A stretch of DNA of 64,000 nt from Terrirhizobium terrae (GCF_030323265.1 NZ_CP104992.1:186001-250000), one strand, 5' to 3'; positions 39,667 through 49,050 are shown, counted from the stretch's first letter. Notes: a model not told the origin generated them from the sequence alone. Translations and numbers: made by a program.

Positions 39667-41046
39667 TTGCCGCAATTCGAACAGACCCTGGGCGCCGGTG
39701 CGCTCATTTCCATCGCCGTCGGCGCCGTCGCGCTGCTGCTGCTTCTCATCATCCAGTTTCGTGTCCATGCTTTCGTGGCGCTCATCCTCGTCAGCTTCCT
39801 GACGGCGCTTGTCACCGGCATTCCGGCGGCAAACGTGCTGAGCACACTGACGTCGGCCTTCGGCTCGACCCTCGGTGGCGTGGTATTGCTCGTCGCCCTC
39901 GGCGCGATGCTCGGCCGTCTGCTGGAAATTTCCGGTGGCGCGCAAGCGCTAGCCGACGACCTTGTTCGGCGTTTCGGTGAAAAGCGTGCGCCGCTGGCGC
40001 TCGGCATCGCATCGCTGTTCTTCGGCTTCCCGATCTTCTTCGATGCGGGCCTCGTCGTCATGCTTCCGGTCGTCTTCACCGTCGCGCGTCGCCTCGGCGG
40101 CAGCCTTCTTCTTTACGGCATTCCGGTCGCGACCGCATTCTCCTGCATGCACGTCTTCGTGCCTCCGCATCCGGGTCCGGTCGCGGCTGCCGAGCTGCTC
40201 GGCGCCGATGTCGGCCTGCTTGTGATTGCCGGCCTGATTGTCGCCATCCCGACCTGGATTCTTGCAGGCCATTTCTTCGGCAACTGGATCGGCAAACGCA
40301 TTGACCTGCCGGTGCCGAACACCGCTGAGGCAGAAAAGGCCGAAGAAGCAGGCATCACCCCGCCAAAGCCCGGCCTTGTCGTCGCATTGCTGCTTCTGCC
40401 GCTGCTGCTCATCTTCATCAACACCGGTCTCGACTTTGCCCGTGCCCAGGAATGGGTGAGCAAGGATGCTGCTTGGTTCCAACTCGCTCGTACCGTCGGC
40501 TCTACCCCGATCGCGCTCCTCATCTCGGTTCTCGTCGCCGGCTACGTGCTGGGTCCGAGAAGCGGCCGCAGCGCATTCAAGGTCGAGCGCATCCTAGAGT
40601 CCTCTCTGGGGCCGGTCTGCTCGGTTATGCTGATCACCGGCGCCGGCGGCATGTTCGGCGGCGTCCTACGCGCATCCGGCATCGGTGACGCCCTGTCGAG
40701 CGCAATGGCAGACATCGGCATGCCGGTCTTCGTCGCAGGCTTCCTGATCGCAACCGCGCTACGTGTCGCCCAGGGCTCCGCCACCGTGGCCCTGATCACG
40801 GCAGCCGGTCTCGTCCAGCCTGCGATCCAGGCAGGCGGCTATAGCGGCTTCGAACTGTCGGCAATCGTCATCGCGCTGGCCTCCGGCTCGGTCATGCTGT
40901 CGCATGTCAACGATTCCGGCTTCTGGCTGGTCGGTCGCTTCTTCAACATGGATGTGAAGACGACGTTCAAGACCTGGACTGCGATGCAGACGCTGATGGG
41001 CGTGATTGGCTTTACACTGGCCGGCATCATGTTCTCGCTGGCATAA
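39667..41046 (+). CDS. GntP-family gluconate/organic acid:proton symporter
   Basis: The 459-residue protein has about 12-14 membrane segments (ALISIAVGAVALLLLLIIQF, LGIASLFFGFPIFFDAGLVV, LLLYGIPVATAFSCMHVF) and the GntP signature with CMHVFVPPHPGP, plus a long end GFTLAGIMFSLA. Members import gluconate, fructuronate or related acids. The TTG start at 39667 has GGAGGAG 7 bases upstream. It sits between gap and pgk, interrupting the usual tkt-gap-pgk order. Substrate is not determined. Confidence 0.9.
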   Translation: MPQFEQTLGAGALISIAVGAVALLLLLIIQFRVHAFVALILVSFLTALVTGIPAANVLSTLTSAFGSTLGGVVLLVALGAMLGRLLEISGGAQALADDLVRRFGEKRAPLALGIASLFFGFPIFFDAGLVVMLPVVFTVARRLGGSLLLYGIPVATAFSCMHVFVPPHPGPVAAAELLGADVGLLVIAGLIVAIPTWILAGHFFGNWIGKRIDLPVPNTAEAEKAEEAGITPPKPGLVVALLLLPLLLIFINTGLDFARAQEWVSKDAAWFQLARTVGSTPIALLISVLVAGYVLGPRSGRSAFKVERILESSLGPVCSVMLITGAGGMFGGVLRASGIGDALSSAMADIGMPVFVAGFLIATALRVAQGSATVALITAAGLVQPAIQAGGYSGFELSAIVIALASGSVMLSHVNDSGFWLVGRFFNMDVKTTFKTWTAMQTLMGVIGFTLAGIMFSLA

Positions 41047-41059
41047 GTACTCGAAATCC

Positions 41060-41094
41060 CCCGGACGCGCCTTCCTACCGAAGGTGCGTCCGGG
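41060..41094 (+). terminator. Terminator of the GntP-family gene
   Basis: CCCGGACGC (41060-41068) pairs with GCGTCCGGG (41086-41094), with an inner CCTTC-GAAGG helix, followed by TTTTCC. It lies 13 bases after the stop. Confidence 0.85.
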
Positions 41095-41313
41095 TTTTCC
41101 CTGATGTCCGTCGCAGGCGTTACACAGACCATTAGGCAATGCGCTGCCGAACGCCGACGGACCAACGAATTAGTACGTCTTTTTTCAGCCCTGCCCTTCT
41201 CTTGCCGGATTCGATCACGCCTAATCATCGTGACGTAACGATCTCGCTCCGGCTCGGCCGGGTTCTGCCCCTTCGCTGGTGTCCTTTCCCGCGGCTATGA
41301 ATGTTAGCCTTGC

Positions 41314-43193
41314 GTGACGGACCCCGTTGCTGAAGAGTCGGGAAAGGCGACAGGAAAAAGGTTCGGACTTTTGGAGGCGTTTTACATCGTTCTGCTGATC
41401 GGCACGCTTCTGGTGCTGGTTTCCGCCTTCTCGAGCCTGCTTGCCTTCCGCTTCGGCGCGCCCTTGCTTCTCGTCTTCCTTGCGATCGGCCTTCTCGCAG
41501 GCGTCGATGGCCTCGGCATTCGTTTCGAAAACTATCCCTTCACCTTTATGCTGGGATCGCTCGCTCTTGCAATCGTCCTTTTCGACTCCGGCTTTAGTAC
41601 GCCCATCCATTCCTTCCGCCTTGCCGCCTTTCCGGCGATCGTCATGGCGACGGCCGGTGTCCTGATTACCGCCGGCATCTTCGCCGTTGCGGCCGCTCTC
41701 ATGCTCGGCTTCGGCTGGCTCGAAGGCATGCTTCTGGGCTCGATCGTCGCCTCGACGGATGCGGCGGCCGTCTTCTTCCTGCTGCGCATCGGCGGCATCA
41801 ATATCCGCGACAAGGTGCGATCGACGCTCGAAGTGGAATCCGGCACGAATGACCCGATGGCGATCTTCCTCACCATCGCCATTGCAGAACTGATCGGCAC
41901 CGGCCAGCGCCTGTCCGGCATCGATCTGCATTTCGCGCTGGTCTTCATCGAGGAAATGGGCCTCGGCCTCATCTTTGGCCTTGCCGGCGGCATGATGATC
42001 GTCGCGATCCTCAACCGCTTCACCTCGGACCGCGGCCTTGCGCCGATCTTCGTGCTGGCGCTCGCCCTGCTCGTCTTTTCCTTCACCGGCGCGCTCGGCG
42101 GCAGCGGCTTCCTGGCGGTCTACGTGGCCGGCATGTATGCCGGCAATCGCAAGATGTTCGCCAAGCAGCAGATCACCCGCTTCAACGAAGGGCTGACCTG
42201 GCTTGCCCAGATCATCATGTTCCTCGTTCTCGGCCTGCTCGCCACGCCGTCGCAATTTCCGAGCATTCTTCTGCCCGCGATCGGCCTCGCGCTCTTCCTC
42301 ATCTTCGTCGCCCGCCCCGTGGCCGTCTGGCTGAGCCTCCTGCCCTTCGACTATACCCAGCAGGAAATCGGCTTCGTGGCCTGGGTCGGCCTGCGTGGCG
42401 CCGTCTCCATCCTCCTCGCCATCATGCCGATGCTGAGCGGCGTGGAAAACGGCGAACTCTACTTCAACGTCACCTTCATCATCGTGCTCGTCTCCCTCCT
42501 GGTTCAGGGCTGGACCATCAAGCCCGTCGCCAATTTCCTCGGGCTGATCATCCCGCCGCGCCTCGGCGCGGTCGACAAGATCGAGCTCGACCTTCCCGGC
42601 GGCGCCCAGCACGAGCTGATCTCCTACCGTGTCATTAAGGACAGCCCGGTCCTCAGCGGCGAGCGCATCCCGCGCTGGGCAATGCCGTCCCTGGTCATCC
42701 GCGACGGCAAGAGCATCCGCTTCCAATATGCCGGCCGACTGCGCGAGGGCGATCAGGTCTATCTCTTCGTCAGCCCCACCTATATCAAGCTGCTCGACCG
42801 CCTCTTCGCCGCCCGCGCGCCGGTGGAAGATACCGACGAGGACTTCTTCGGCGCCTTTGCGATTTCCCCATCGCGCCCGGCCAGGAGCTCGACGCCGCCT
42901 ATGGCCCCGGCCTGCTCGCCACGTCCGAGCAGAGCATGACCGTCGGTGATCTCATCAATTCGAGGCTTGGCGGAAAGGCCGAATATGCCGATCGCATGCG
43001 CTTCGGCTCCATCATCCTTATCGTGCGGGAAGTCGACGAACACGACCATATCCGCAGCGTCGGTGTTTCGCTGGAACCGGTGGAACCGACCACCAACCTG
43101 CCGATCTTCATCAACATGCGCGAGATCGCCCACCGCATCCGAGATCTGCTGCGCAAGTATCGCGGCAGACAGGTTCCCGGCCAGAAATCTTGA
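41314..43193 (+). CDS. NhaP2/CvrA-type K+(Na+)/H+ antiporter (one frameshift)
   Basis: After correction the protein is 626 residues: a 12-13 segment CPA1 antiporter (ALAIVLFDSGFSTPIHSFRL, ASTDAAAVFFLLRIGG and VESGTNDPMAIFLTIA with the conserved Asp pair), then a TrkA_C-like region (GERIPRWAMPSLVIRDGKSI) and a CorC/HlyC-type tail. This matches the cytoplasmic regulatory part of NhaP2/CvrA. The frame breaks in the C-run at 42866-42869; adding one C gives AISPIAPGQELDAAYGPGL and joins the tail. The GTG start at 41314 has no clear ribosome site, and a TTG at codon 19-20 near KRFGLLEAFY is an alternative. Confidence 0.92.
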
Positions 43194-43300
43194 TCGCGAT
43201 CGACAGGCGCAATTCGCCACGAACGCGCCTTGCGTCGGCGATCAGGCATAGTATGGTCCGGCCAGTTCACATCCCAGCCCCTTAAAAGGAATGGACCATC

Positions 43301-44503
43301 ATGCCGGCTTTCAAGACCATCGACGACATCAACGCTCCTGCGGGTAAGCGCATTCTCGTGCGCGTCGACCTCAACGTTCCGGTTGCCGACGGACAGGTGA
43401 CCGACAAGACCCGCATCGAGCGCGTCGCGCCGACCATTCTTGAACTTGCCGGCAAGGGCGCCAGAGTCATCCTGCTTGCCCATTTCGGCCGCCCCAAGGG
43501 TGAGCCCGTCGCCGACATGTCGCTCTCGCTGATCGTGCCCGCCGTCAGCGAAGTCCTCGGCACCAAGATCCTGTTTGCTTCCGACTGCATCGACCCCGAT
43601 GCCGAAAAGGCGATCGCCTCGATGAAAGACGGCGAGATCCTGCTTCTGGAAAACACCCGCTTCCACAAGGGCGAGGAAAAGAACGACACCGAGTTCACCG
43701 AGGCTCTTGCAAAGAACGGCGACATCTACGTCAACGACGCCTTCTCGGCCGCCCACCGCGCCCATGCCTCGACGGAAGGCCTTGCCCATCACCTGCCGGC
43801 CTATGCCGGCCGTACCATGCAGGCCGAGCTGGAAGCGCTGGAAAAGGGTCTCGGCGCTCCGGTACGCCCGACAGTCGCCATCGTCGGCGGCGCCAAGGTC
43901 TCGACCAAGATCGACCTGCTGCAGAACCTCGTGAAGAAGGTCGATGCGCTGGTAATCGGCGGCGGCATGGCCAACACCTTCCTCGCGGCCAAGGGCATCA
44001 ATGTCGGCAAGTCGCTCTGCGAGCATGATCTCGCGGACACCGCCAAGGCGATCATGGCCGAGGCCGAAAGCGCCGGCTGCGCCATCGTGCTCCCGGTCGA
44101 CGGCGTCGTCGCCCGCGAATTCAAGGCGAATGCAGCCAACGAGACGGTCGCGATAGAAGCCATCCCGGCCGATGCCATGATGCTCGATGTCGGCCCGAAA
44201 TCCGTTGAAGCAGTCAGCGAATGGATCGGTAAGGCATCGACGCTGGTCTGGAACGGCCCGTTCGGCGCCTTCGAGATCGAACCCTTCGATGCTGCGACGG
44301 TCGCTGCCGCAAAATTCGCGGCAGCTCAGACCAAGGCCGGCAAGCTCGTGTCCGTCGCCGGCGGCGGTGACACGGTTGCCGCGCTCAACCATGCGGGCGT
44401 CGCCGACGACTTCACCTATGTCTCGACGGCAGGCGGTGCATTCCTGGAATGGATGGAAGGCAAGGAACTGCCGGGCGTGGCGGTTCTGTCCAAGACCGCC
44501 TGA
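43301..44503 (+). CDS. pgk: Phosphoglycerate kinase
   Basis: The enzyme transfers phosphate from 1,3-bisphosphoglycerate to ADP in glycolysis. The 400 residues show [46 protein letters not shown], the ATP-binding [12 protein letters not shown], and the C-terminal [16 protein letters not shown] and [30 protein letters not shown] lies just before the ATG. It is 107 bases after the antiporter gene and well upstream of the aldolase gene. Confidence 0.98.
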   Translation: MPAFKTIDDINAPAGKRILVRVDLNVPVADGQVTDKTRIERVAPTILELAGKGARVILLAHFGRPKGEPVADMSLSLIVPAVSEVLGTKILFASDCIDPDAEKAIASMKDGEILLLENTRFHKGEEKNDTEFTEALAKNGDIYVNDAFSAAHRAHASTEGLAHHLPAYAGRTMQAELEALEKGLGAPVRPTVAIVGGAKVSTKIDLLQNLVKKVDALVIGGGMANTFLAAKGINVGKSLCEHDLADTAKAIMAEAESAGCAIVLPVDGVVAREFKANAANETVAIEAIPADAMMLDVGPKSVEAVSEWIGKASTLVWNGPFGAFEIEPFDAATVAAAKFAAAQTKAGKLVSVAGGGDTVAALNHAGVADDFTYVSTAGGAFLEWMEGKELPGVAVLSKTA

Positions 44504-44762
44504 GTGCCCTATCTTATGGAGGGTGCGCAGGCATAGGTTCGCGCATCCTCAGGACAAGAGGCGTTTAAATTATTTCAACATTTTAAACGATTGAAGTAAT
44601 TTCAATCGTTTCAGGCAGTTAGAGGCATATTCCCCGATATACAAACTTCTGTTATCGGCGGATTGTAGCTTCGGAAATTGATCAGGCTGGCATCGCCGCC
44701 TGAACGTGGAACCAGAGGATACGTGAGCGCCTACGGCGCCATTTTAGGGATAGGAGTGAAGT
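44504..44762. other. 259-base intergenic region between pgk and the aldolase gene
   Basis: No gene is seen. It holds an imperfect hairpin after pgk (GAGGGTGCGC with GCGCATCCTC, one mismatch) and a strong palindrome described separately. It is more AT-rich than its surroundings and should contain the aldolase promoter. Confidence 0.4.
44585..44611. promoter_or_regulatory. 11-bp palindrome upstream of the aldolase gene
   Basis: AAACGATTGAA (44585-44595) and TTCAATCGTTT (44601-44611) are perfect arms around GTAAT. TTTAAA occurs twice nearby. It has no T-run, so an operator for a dimeric regulator fits better than a terminator. It lies about 150 bases before the fbaB start. Confidence 0.45.
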
Positions 44763-45659
44763 ATGGTGGACGCGAAGATGTTGGACAAGATGAGCTCGGC
44801 ACCCGGGTTTATCGCAGCGCTGGATCAGAGCGGTGGTTCAACACCCAAAGCGTTGCTGCTCTACGGCATTGCTGAATCCGAATACCAGGGCGACGAGGAA
44901 ATGTTCCGCCTGATGCACGCCATGCGCGTCCGCATCATGAGCGCGCCTGCATTTTCCGGCGACAAGGTCATCGGCGCCATCCTGTTCGAACGCACCATGG
45001 ACGGTGACGTCGAAGGCCAGCCGGTTCCTTCCTATCTCTGGGAAAAGCGCGGCGTCGTACCGTTCCTCAAGGTCGACAAGGGTCTCGAAGCCGAAGAGAA
45101 CGGCGTTCAGCTGATGAAGCCGATGCCTGATCTCGACGCTCTCCTGATCCGCGGTCGCGAGAAGGGCATCTTCGGCACCAAGATGCGCTCGGTCATCGCT
45201 AATGCCGACAAGGCCGGCATTGCCGCCGTCGTTCAGCAGCAGTTCGACGTGGCGCGTCAGATCATCGCCCAGGGTCTGATGCCGATCATCGAGCCTGAAG
45301 TCTCCATCAAGAGCCCGACGAAGAAGGAAGCCGAAGCCATCCTTCGCGACGAGATTGCCGCACAGCTCGACAAGCTGCCGGCCGACGAGAAGGTCATGCT
45401 GAAACTGACGATCCCGACGGTCGCCGATTTCTACGCACCCCTGATCGCCCACAAATCGGTCATCAGAGTCGTCGCCCTTTCCGGCGGCTACAGCACCGAT
45501 GAGGCCTGCGAAAAACTCAGCCACAACCATGGCATGATCGCAAGCTTCTCGCGCGCTCTGGCAGAACACCTGCGCGCCTCGATGACCGACGCGGAATTCG
45601 ATGCGAGCCTTGCCGCAACGATCGATCAGATCTATGCGGCAAGCGTAAACAAGGCCTGA
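44763..45659 (+). CDS. fbaB: Class I fructose-bisphosphate aldolase
   Basis: This enzyme splits fructose-1,6-bisphosphate into dihydroxyacetone phosphate and glyceraldehyde-3-phosphate through a Schiff base. The N-terminus has AALDQSGGSTPKALLLYGI, then FERTMDGDVEGQPVPSYLWE and PFLKVDKGLEAEENG, and the core LMPIIEPEVSIKSPTKKEAE. The 298 residues are full length for the rhizobial class I form. It is preceded by the palindrome and followed by a hairpin with a T-run. Confidence 0.93.
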   Translation: MVDAKMLDKMSSAPGFIAALDQSGGSTPKALLLYGIAESEYQGDEEMFRLMHAMRVRIMSAPAFSGDKVIGAILFERTMDGDVEGQPVPSYLWEKRGVVPFLKVDKGLEAEENGVQLMKPMPDLDALLIRGREKGIFGTKMRSVIANADKAGIAAVVQQQFDVARQIIAQGLMPIIEPEVSIKSPTKKEAEAILRDEIAAQLDKLPADEKVMLKLTIPTVADFYAPLIAHKSVIRVVALSGGYSTDEACEKLSHNHGMIASFSRALAEHLRASMTDAEFDASLAATIDQIYAASVNKA

Positions 45660-45727
45660 TCGGCCTTTTCGAAGGAACCGTTGCAGCGGTCGGCGCACCA
45701 CAGGTGCCTCGCGCTGCAGGGAGGAGA

Positions 45728-45755
45728 AAACCGCGTCGGCAACGGCGCGGTTTTT
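45728..45755 (+). terminator. Terminator downstream of the aldolase gene
   Basis: AAACCGCG (45728-45735) pairs with CGCGGTTT (45746-45753) around a 10-base loop, followed by TT. It starts 69 bases after the fbaB stop. Confidence 0.65.
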
Positions 45756-45872
45756 CCATATTGCCATCATCTCTCTGGCCATAATCATCCTCGATTGCCA
45801 CCATCACAAAGATTGGCTGGTGGCAGAGGACTGTCCCGCCTAGCATCGCGCCAGTTTGATCTGGAGAATGCC

Positions 45873-46790
45873 ATGCCCACTATCGATTTCGTCACCGTCG
45901 ATGTCTTCACCACCGAACGCTTCACCGGCAATCCGCTGGCCGTGGTGGCGGATGCGCGCGGGCTGACGACCGAACAGATGCAGCAGATCGCCAAGGAATT
46001 CGGCTATTCCGAAAGTACCTTCGTTCTGCCACCCGAGAATGCCGAAAACAGCGCCCATATCCGCATCTTCACGCCGACCATGGAAGTGCCCTTTGCCGGC
46101 CATCCGAATGTGGGCACTGCCTATGTCCTCGGCCAACAGACAAAGCTTTTCGGCAAGCCGGTTGGCGATCGGTTGCGCTTCGAAGAAAAGGCCGGGCTGG
46201 TTGAGGTGGATCTGAAGCGCGACGGAGATGCTGTTATCGCGGCAACGATCCGCGCACCGCGACCGCTCGAAGTCGGCGAGACCTTGAACGCCAAACTCAT
46301 CGCCCGCTGCGTCTCGATCGACGAGCAAGATGTTCGCACTGATCGTCATCAGCCACTCTTTGCCTCCGTCGGCCTCGCCTTCGTGCTGACGGAACTGGAG
46401 GGGCTGGACGCCCTCAGCCGAGCGAGGCCCGATCTTTCCGCGTACCGGGAAGCCGCCGAACGGCATGCCGGAGACGGGCTCGGCGTCGCAGTGTTTCTCT
46501 ATGTGCGGGACGAGACGCATCCTTCGAATATCCGCGCCCGCATGTTCGCACCGCTGGATGACGTGCCCGAAGATCCGGCAACGGGCAGTGCATCGGCGGC
46601 TCTGGCCGCATTCCTCGTCGACAGGGAGCCCGCAACAGATGGCAGCTTCCACCTGACGATCGAACAGGGCGTCGAGATGGGCCGCCGCAGCGTCATCGAA
46701 CTCGATGTCGTTAAGCAGGCGGGTCAGGTTACCGACGTTCGGGTCAGCGGCCGATGCGTCTTCGTCATGCGCGGCAGCGTGGAAACCTGA
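45873..46790 (+). CDS. PhzF-family isomerase/epimerase
   Basis: The 305 residues have the PhzF fold of two DAP-epimerase-like halves. The start PTIDFVTVDVFTTERFTGNPLA, split as PTIDFVTVDVFTTE and RFTGNPLA, the catalytic Glu47 in GYSESTF, PFAGHPNVGTAYVL, and DPATGSASAALAAFL near the end are all diagnostic. Despite the name, most members are not tied to phenazine genes, and none are present here. GGAG lies 8 bases before the ATG at 45873. The substrate is unknown. Confidence 0.93.
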   Translation: MPTIDFVTVDVFTTERFTGNPLAVVADARGLTTEQMQQIAKEFGYSESTFVLPPENAENSAHIRIFTPTMEVPFAGHPNVGTAYVLGQQTKLFGKPVGDRLRFEEKAGLVEVDLKRDGDAVIAATIRAPRPLEVGETLNAKLIARCVSIDEQDVRTDRHQPLFASVGLAFVLTELEGLDALSRARPDLSAYREAAERHAGDGLGVAVFLYVRDETHPSNIRARMFAPLDDVPEDPATGSASAALAAFLVDREPATDGSFHLTIEQGVEMGRRSVIELDVVKQAGQVTDVRVSGRCVFVMRGSVET

Positions 46791-47000
46791 TCAATAGAAT
46801 TCACGGCTTAGCAGCGCGACGGTCCAGATCGCAAAGGCGAAAAGCGCGATCTTCCAGAAATCCATGCGGCGCTTCAGGCCCGGCAGGCCGAGCGGCTTGA
46901 TGATCTGGACACCCATGGCGAGGATCAGGATGATGGCAAGCGCTTTGGTCATTTCTAATCCGCTGACGGCCGTTTTCCGGTCTCGCCACAGGGTGGACAT
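46791..47000 (-). CDS. Small single-span membrane protein
   Basis: Function unknown. The 69 residues contain two hydrophobic stretches, MTKALAIILILAMGVQIIKP and WKIALFAFAIWTVALLS, with GLPGLKRRMDF between them, so it may cross the membrane twice. The ATG at 47000 has GGAG 8 bases upstream; an internal ATG at 46952, starting at the first hydrophobic stretch, is also plausible. It is convergent with the PhzF gene (ends touch) and divergent from the MFS gene. Confidence 0.65.
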   Translation of the reverse strand: MSTLWRDRKTAVSGLEMTKALAIILILAMGVQIIKPLGLPGLKRRMDFWKIALFAFAIWTVALLSREFY

Positions 47001-47157
47001 TTTTCAACTCCACCACAGATAGGCTTGGGGAGGGGCAACGCGATTCACAGACTGGCTGCCCTCCCTTTCGTTACCGCCCCGCTCGACCCGGCGCAACACG
47101 CCGGATAAGGCTGAGGCGCCGCCGCCGAATGTTTGACTCGAGCAATTTGTAGAGACG

Positions 47158-48426
47158 ATGCGACGAAACCTCCTCCCCGTCCTCGCCCTTTTATCCGGTA
47201 CCCTTTTCCTGTTCCTCGGCAACGGCCTTCAGGGTCTGGTGCTTCCCCTGCGTGGTACCCATGAAGGATATTCCAACGAAGTGCTCGGCCTCCTCGGCAC
47301 GACCTGGGCGGCAGGCTTCGTCATCGGCTGCTTCGTCGCGCCGAATGTGGTGAGGCGCATCGGCCATGTCAGGGCGTTTTCCGGCTTCCTGGCCCTGATC
47401 TGCATGAACGTCCTGCTGACCGGTCTTTTCGTCGACCAGACGGCATGGCTGGTCCTGAGAGCAATCACCGGCTTCTGTACCGCCGGCACATCGATGATCA
47501 TCGAAAGCTGGCTGAACGAGCGTGCGACGCCGGAAAGCCGCGGCACGATCTTCTCCTTCTACATCTCCATCACCCTTTTCGGCGTCGTCGGCGGTCAGAT
47601 GATGGTGCCCTTCGCCGATGTCACGACAGCGACGCTCTTCATGATCTGCGGCATTCTCTACAGCATCGCCGCATTGCCCACGACGCTCTCCAAGGCCGCC
47701 TCGCCGCAGCCGCTGAAACGCGCGAGGCTGGACTTGAAGGGCCTGTTCAAGAACTCGCCGATTTCCTTCGTCGGCATCCTGCTGATCGGCATTGCCAACG
47801 GCGCCTACGGCACGCTGTCGGCCGTCTTCGCCACCCAGGCCGGGCTCTCCCAGGGCGCGGTTGCAGCCATGGTCAGCATCACCATCTTTGCCGGCGCGAT
47901 CATGCAGTTTCCGGCCGGCCGACTCTCTGACAGGCTTGATCGTCGACACGTCCTGGCGGGACTATCCGGAGCAGCGGCACTCGCGGGCCTTGCGGTTGCG
48001 ATATTCAGCCCGACGAGCGTCTACGGCATCATCGTGCTTGTGGCGATCTATGGTGCCGCCGCCAATGCGCTCTATCCGATCGCCGTCGCCCATGCGAACG
48101 ACTTCGCCTCGTCCGAGGACTTCGTCAAAATATCCGGCGGGCTTCTGCTTCTCTACGGTATCGGCACGATCATTGGCCCCAGTATCGGTGGACCTGTGAT
48201 GAGCTGGGCGGGACCATACGCGCTCTTTCTCGTCACCGCCATTTCGCATATCCTGATCAGCGCCTACGCGATCCTGCGCAGCCGGCAGAGGGCGGCAATA
48301 CCGGCCGAACAGCGCGATGCCTATACCGCAGCCCACGCGCCGGCAACGCTCAGCACGCCGGAAAGCGTTGCGCTCGATCCGCGCGCCGCGCCGGCAGAAG
48401 GCCCGTCCGACGACCGGAGGAACTGA
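47158..48426 (+). CDS. MFS transporter (YcaD-like)
   Basis: A 422-residue major facilitator with 12 membrane segments. It starts MRRNLLPVLALLSGTLFLFL and has NGLQGLVLPLRGTHEGYS, then SMIIESWLNERATPESRGT, the sequence marker of the YcaD-like group of probable drug or metabolite exporters. The C-terminus is a polar Pro/Ala-rich tail after AYAILRSRQRAA. It is followed by DUF1192 with a 2-base gap, so they are co-transcribed. Its substrate is unknown. Confidence 0.9.
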   Translation: MRRNLLPVLALLSGTLFLFLGNGLQGLVLPLRGTHEGYSNEVLGLLGTTWAAGFVIGCFVAPNVVRRIGHVRAFSGFLALICMNVLLTGLFVDQTAWLVLRAITGFCTAGTSMIIESWLNERATPESRGTIFSFYISITLFGVVGGQMMVPFADVTTATLFMICGILYSIAALPTTLSKAASPQPLKRARLDLKGLFKNSPISFVGILLIGIANGAYGTLSAVFATQAGLSQGAVAAMVSITIFAGAIMQFPAGRLSDRLDRRHVLAGLSGAAALAGLAVAIFSPTSVYGIIVLVAIYGAAANALYPIAVAHANDFASSEDFVKISGGLLLLYGIGTIIGPSIGGPVMSWAGPYALFLVTAISHILISAYAILRSRQRAAIPAEQRDAYTAAHAPATLSTPESVALDPRAAPAEGPSDDRRN

Positions 48427-48428
48427 AC

Positions 48429-48620
48429 ATGAGCTTTTTCGACGAAGATCGCCCGATCAAGAAGACCGCGCACGAGATCGGCCAGGATCTTTCCATCCTC
48501 TCGGTCGGCGATCTCGATGACCGAATCGCGCTGCTCAGGCAAGAGATCATCCGTCTCGAAGCCGACAGGCAGAAGAAGCAGGCGGGGCGCTCCGCGGCCG
48601 ACAACCTGTTCCGAAAATGA
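48429..48620 (+). CDS. DUF1192 small protein
   Basis: A 63-residue protein beginning MSFFDEDRPIKKTAHEIGQD, with the DUF1192 pattern GQDLSILSVGDLDDRIALL and a basic helix RLEADRQKKQAGRS. Family members are short helical proteins of unknown function found across Alphaproteobacteria. It starts 2 bases after the MFS stop. Confidence 0.88.
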   Translation: MSFFDEDRPIKKTAHEIGQDLSILSVGDLDDRIALLRQEIIRLEADRQKKQAGRSAADNLFRK

Positions 48621-48660
48621 AATTGGTGCCCGTAAACGCCGCCAAGTATTCCTAAGCTGT

Positions 48661-48675
48661 TTAAGCAAATATTAA
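48661..48675. promoter_or_regulatory. CtrA-type box upstream of the sRNA candidate
   Basis: TTAAGCAAATATTAA matches TTAA-N7-TTAA exactly. A third TTAA follows at 48679-48682. It lies just before the folded segment at 48690-48800. Confidence 0.6.
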
Positions 48676-48684
48676 TCATTAACG

Positions 48685-48800
48685 GACATTATCAGACCGT
48701 CCAGGCTTTCCTGGACTCAGACAGTTTCTCCACCCGGCGAATGGTCTGATTTCTCCCTGTTTTACCTTGAGAGCCGCCTTTCCGCGGCTCTTCTTTTTGC
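48685..48800 (+). ncRNA. Candidate intergenic small RNA
   Basis: The segment folds: GTCCAGG (48699-48705) with CCTGGAC (48710-48716) in a local hairpin, CAGACC (48693-48698) with GGTCTG (48743-48748) closing a longer arm, and AGAGCCGC (48770-48777) with GCGGCTCT (48784-48791) as a terminator followed by TCTTTTT. A CtrA box lies just upstream. The ORFs across it are short and unsupported. Length of about 100-115 bases and strand follow from the terminator; the 5' end is a guess. Confidence 0.55.
48770..48798 (+). terminator. Rho-independent terminator of the sRNA candidate
   Basis: AGAGCCGC (48770-48777) and GCGGCTCT (48784-48791) form an 8-bp stem with a CTTTCC loop, followed by TCTTTTT. No coding gene ends close by (DUF1192 stops 150 bases upstream), which supports a separate short transcript. 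Confidence 0.8.
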
Positions 48801-48917
48801 GCCTCGCTGAGTTGTGAGATGGCGTGAGGTCAGGGAGTGAAACACCGATATTCCGGCGATGCCGAAATGTGTATCAAATCAAGAACATTAGCACCTGTTT
48901 ACCCGATCTTGTGGGTA

Positions 48918-48932
48918 TTAACCTTTAGTTAA
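48918..48932. promoter_or_regulatory. CtrA-type box upstream of rcdA
   Basis: TTAACCTTTAGTTAA matches TTAA-N7-TTAA exactly and lies about 119 bases before the rcdA start. In Caulobacter rcdA is transcribed under CtrA control, so this fits. Confidence 0.65.
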
Positions 48933-49050
48933 TAAACGCCTTGCGGATTTGCAGTATAACGACCATGTTCAAGTCAATCAGGGCCGCGATGGAACTTTTT
49001 GGCCGTTGTGGCCATTGCCTCATCGTGATTGCGTTAGCAGGATGACTTTC

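Larger units (their letters stand above)
48621..49050. other. 430-base gap with CtrA boxes, sRNA candidate and terminator
   Basis: No protein-coding gene is convincing. The stretch holds two full TTAA-N7-TTAA sites, a folded segment ending in a Rho-independent terminator (a likely small RNA) and the rcdA promoter. These are listed separately. Confidence 0.6.

Noticed and set aside
45681..45872. N-terminal extension of the PhzF protein
   Set aside because: The extra 64 residues are not PhzF-like, and they contain a terminator for fbaB; the ATG at 45873 has GGAG and begins with the family start.
48949..49050. N-terminal extension of rcdA (34 codons)
   Set aside because: The extension has no ribosome site, its residues are not like RcdA, and the ATG at 49051 has AGGA at good spacing.
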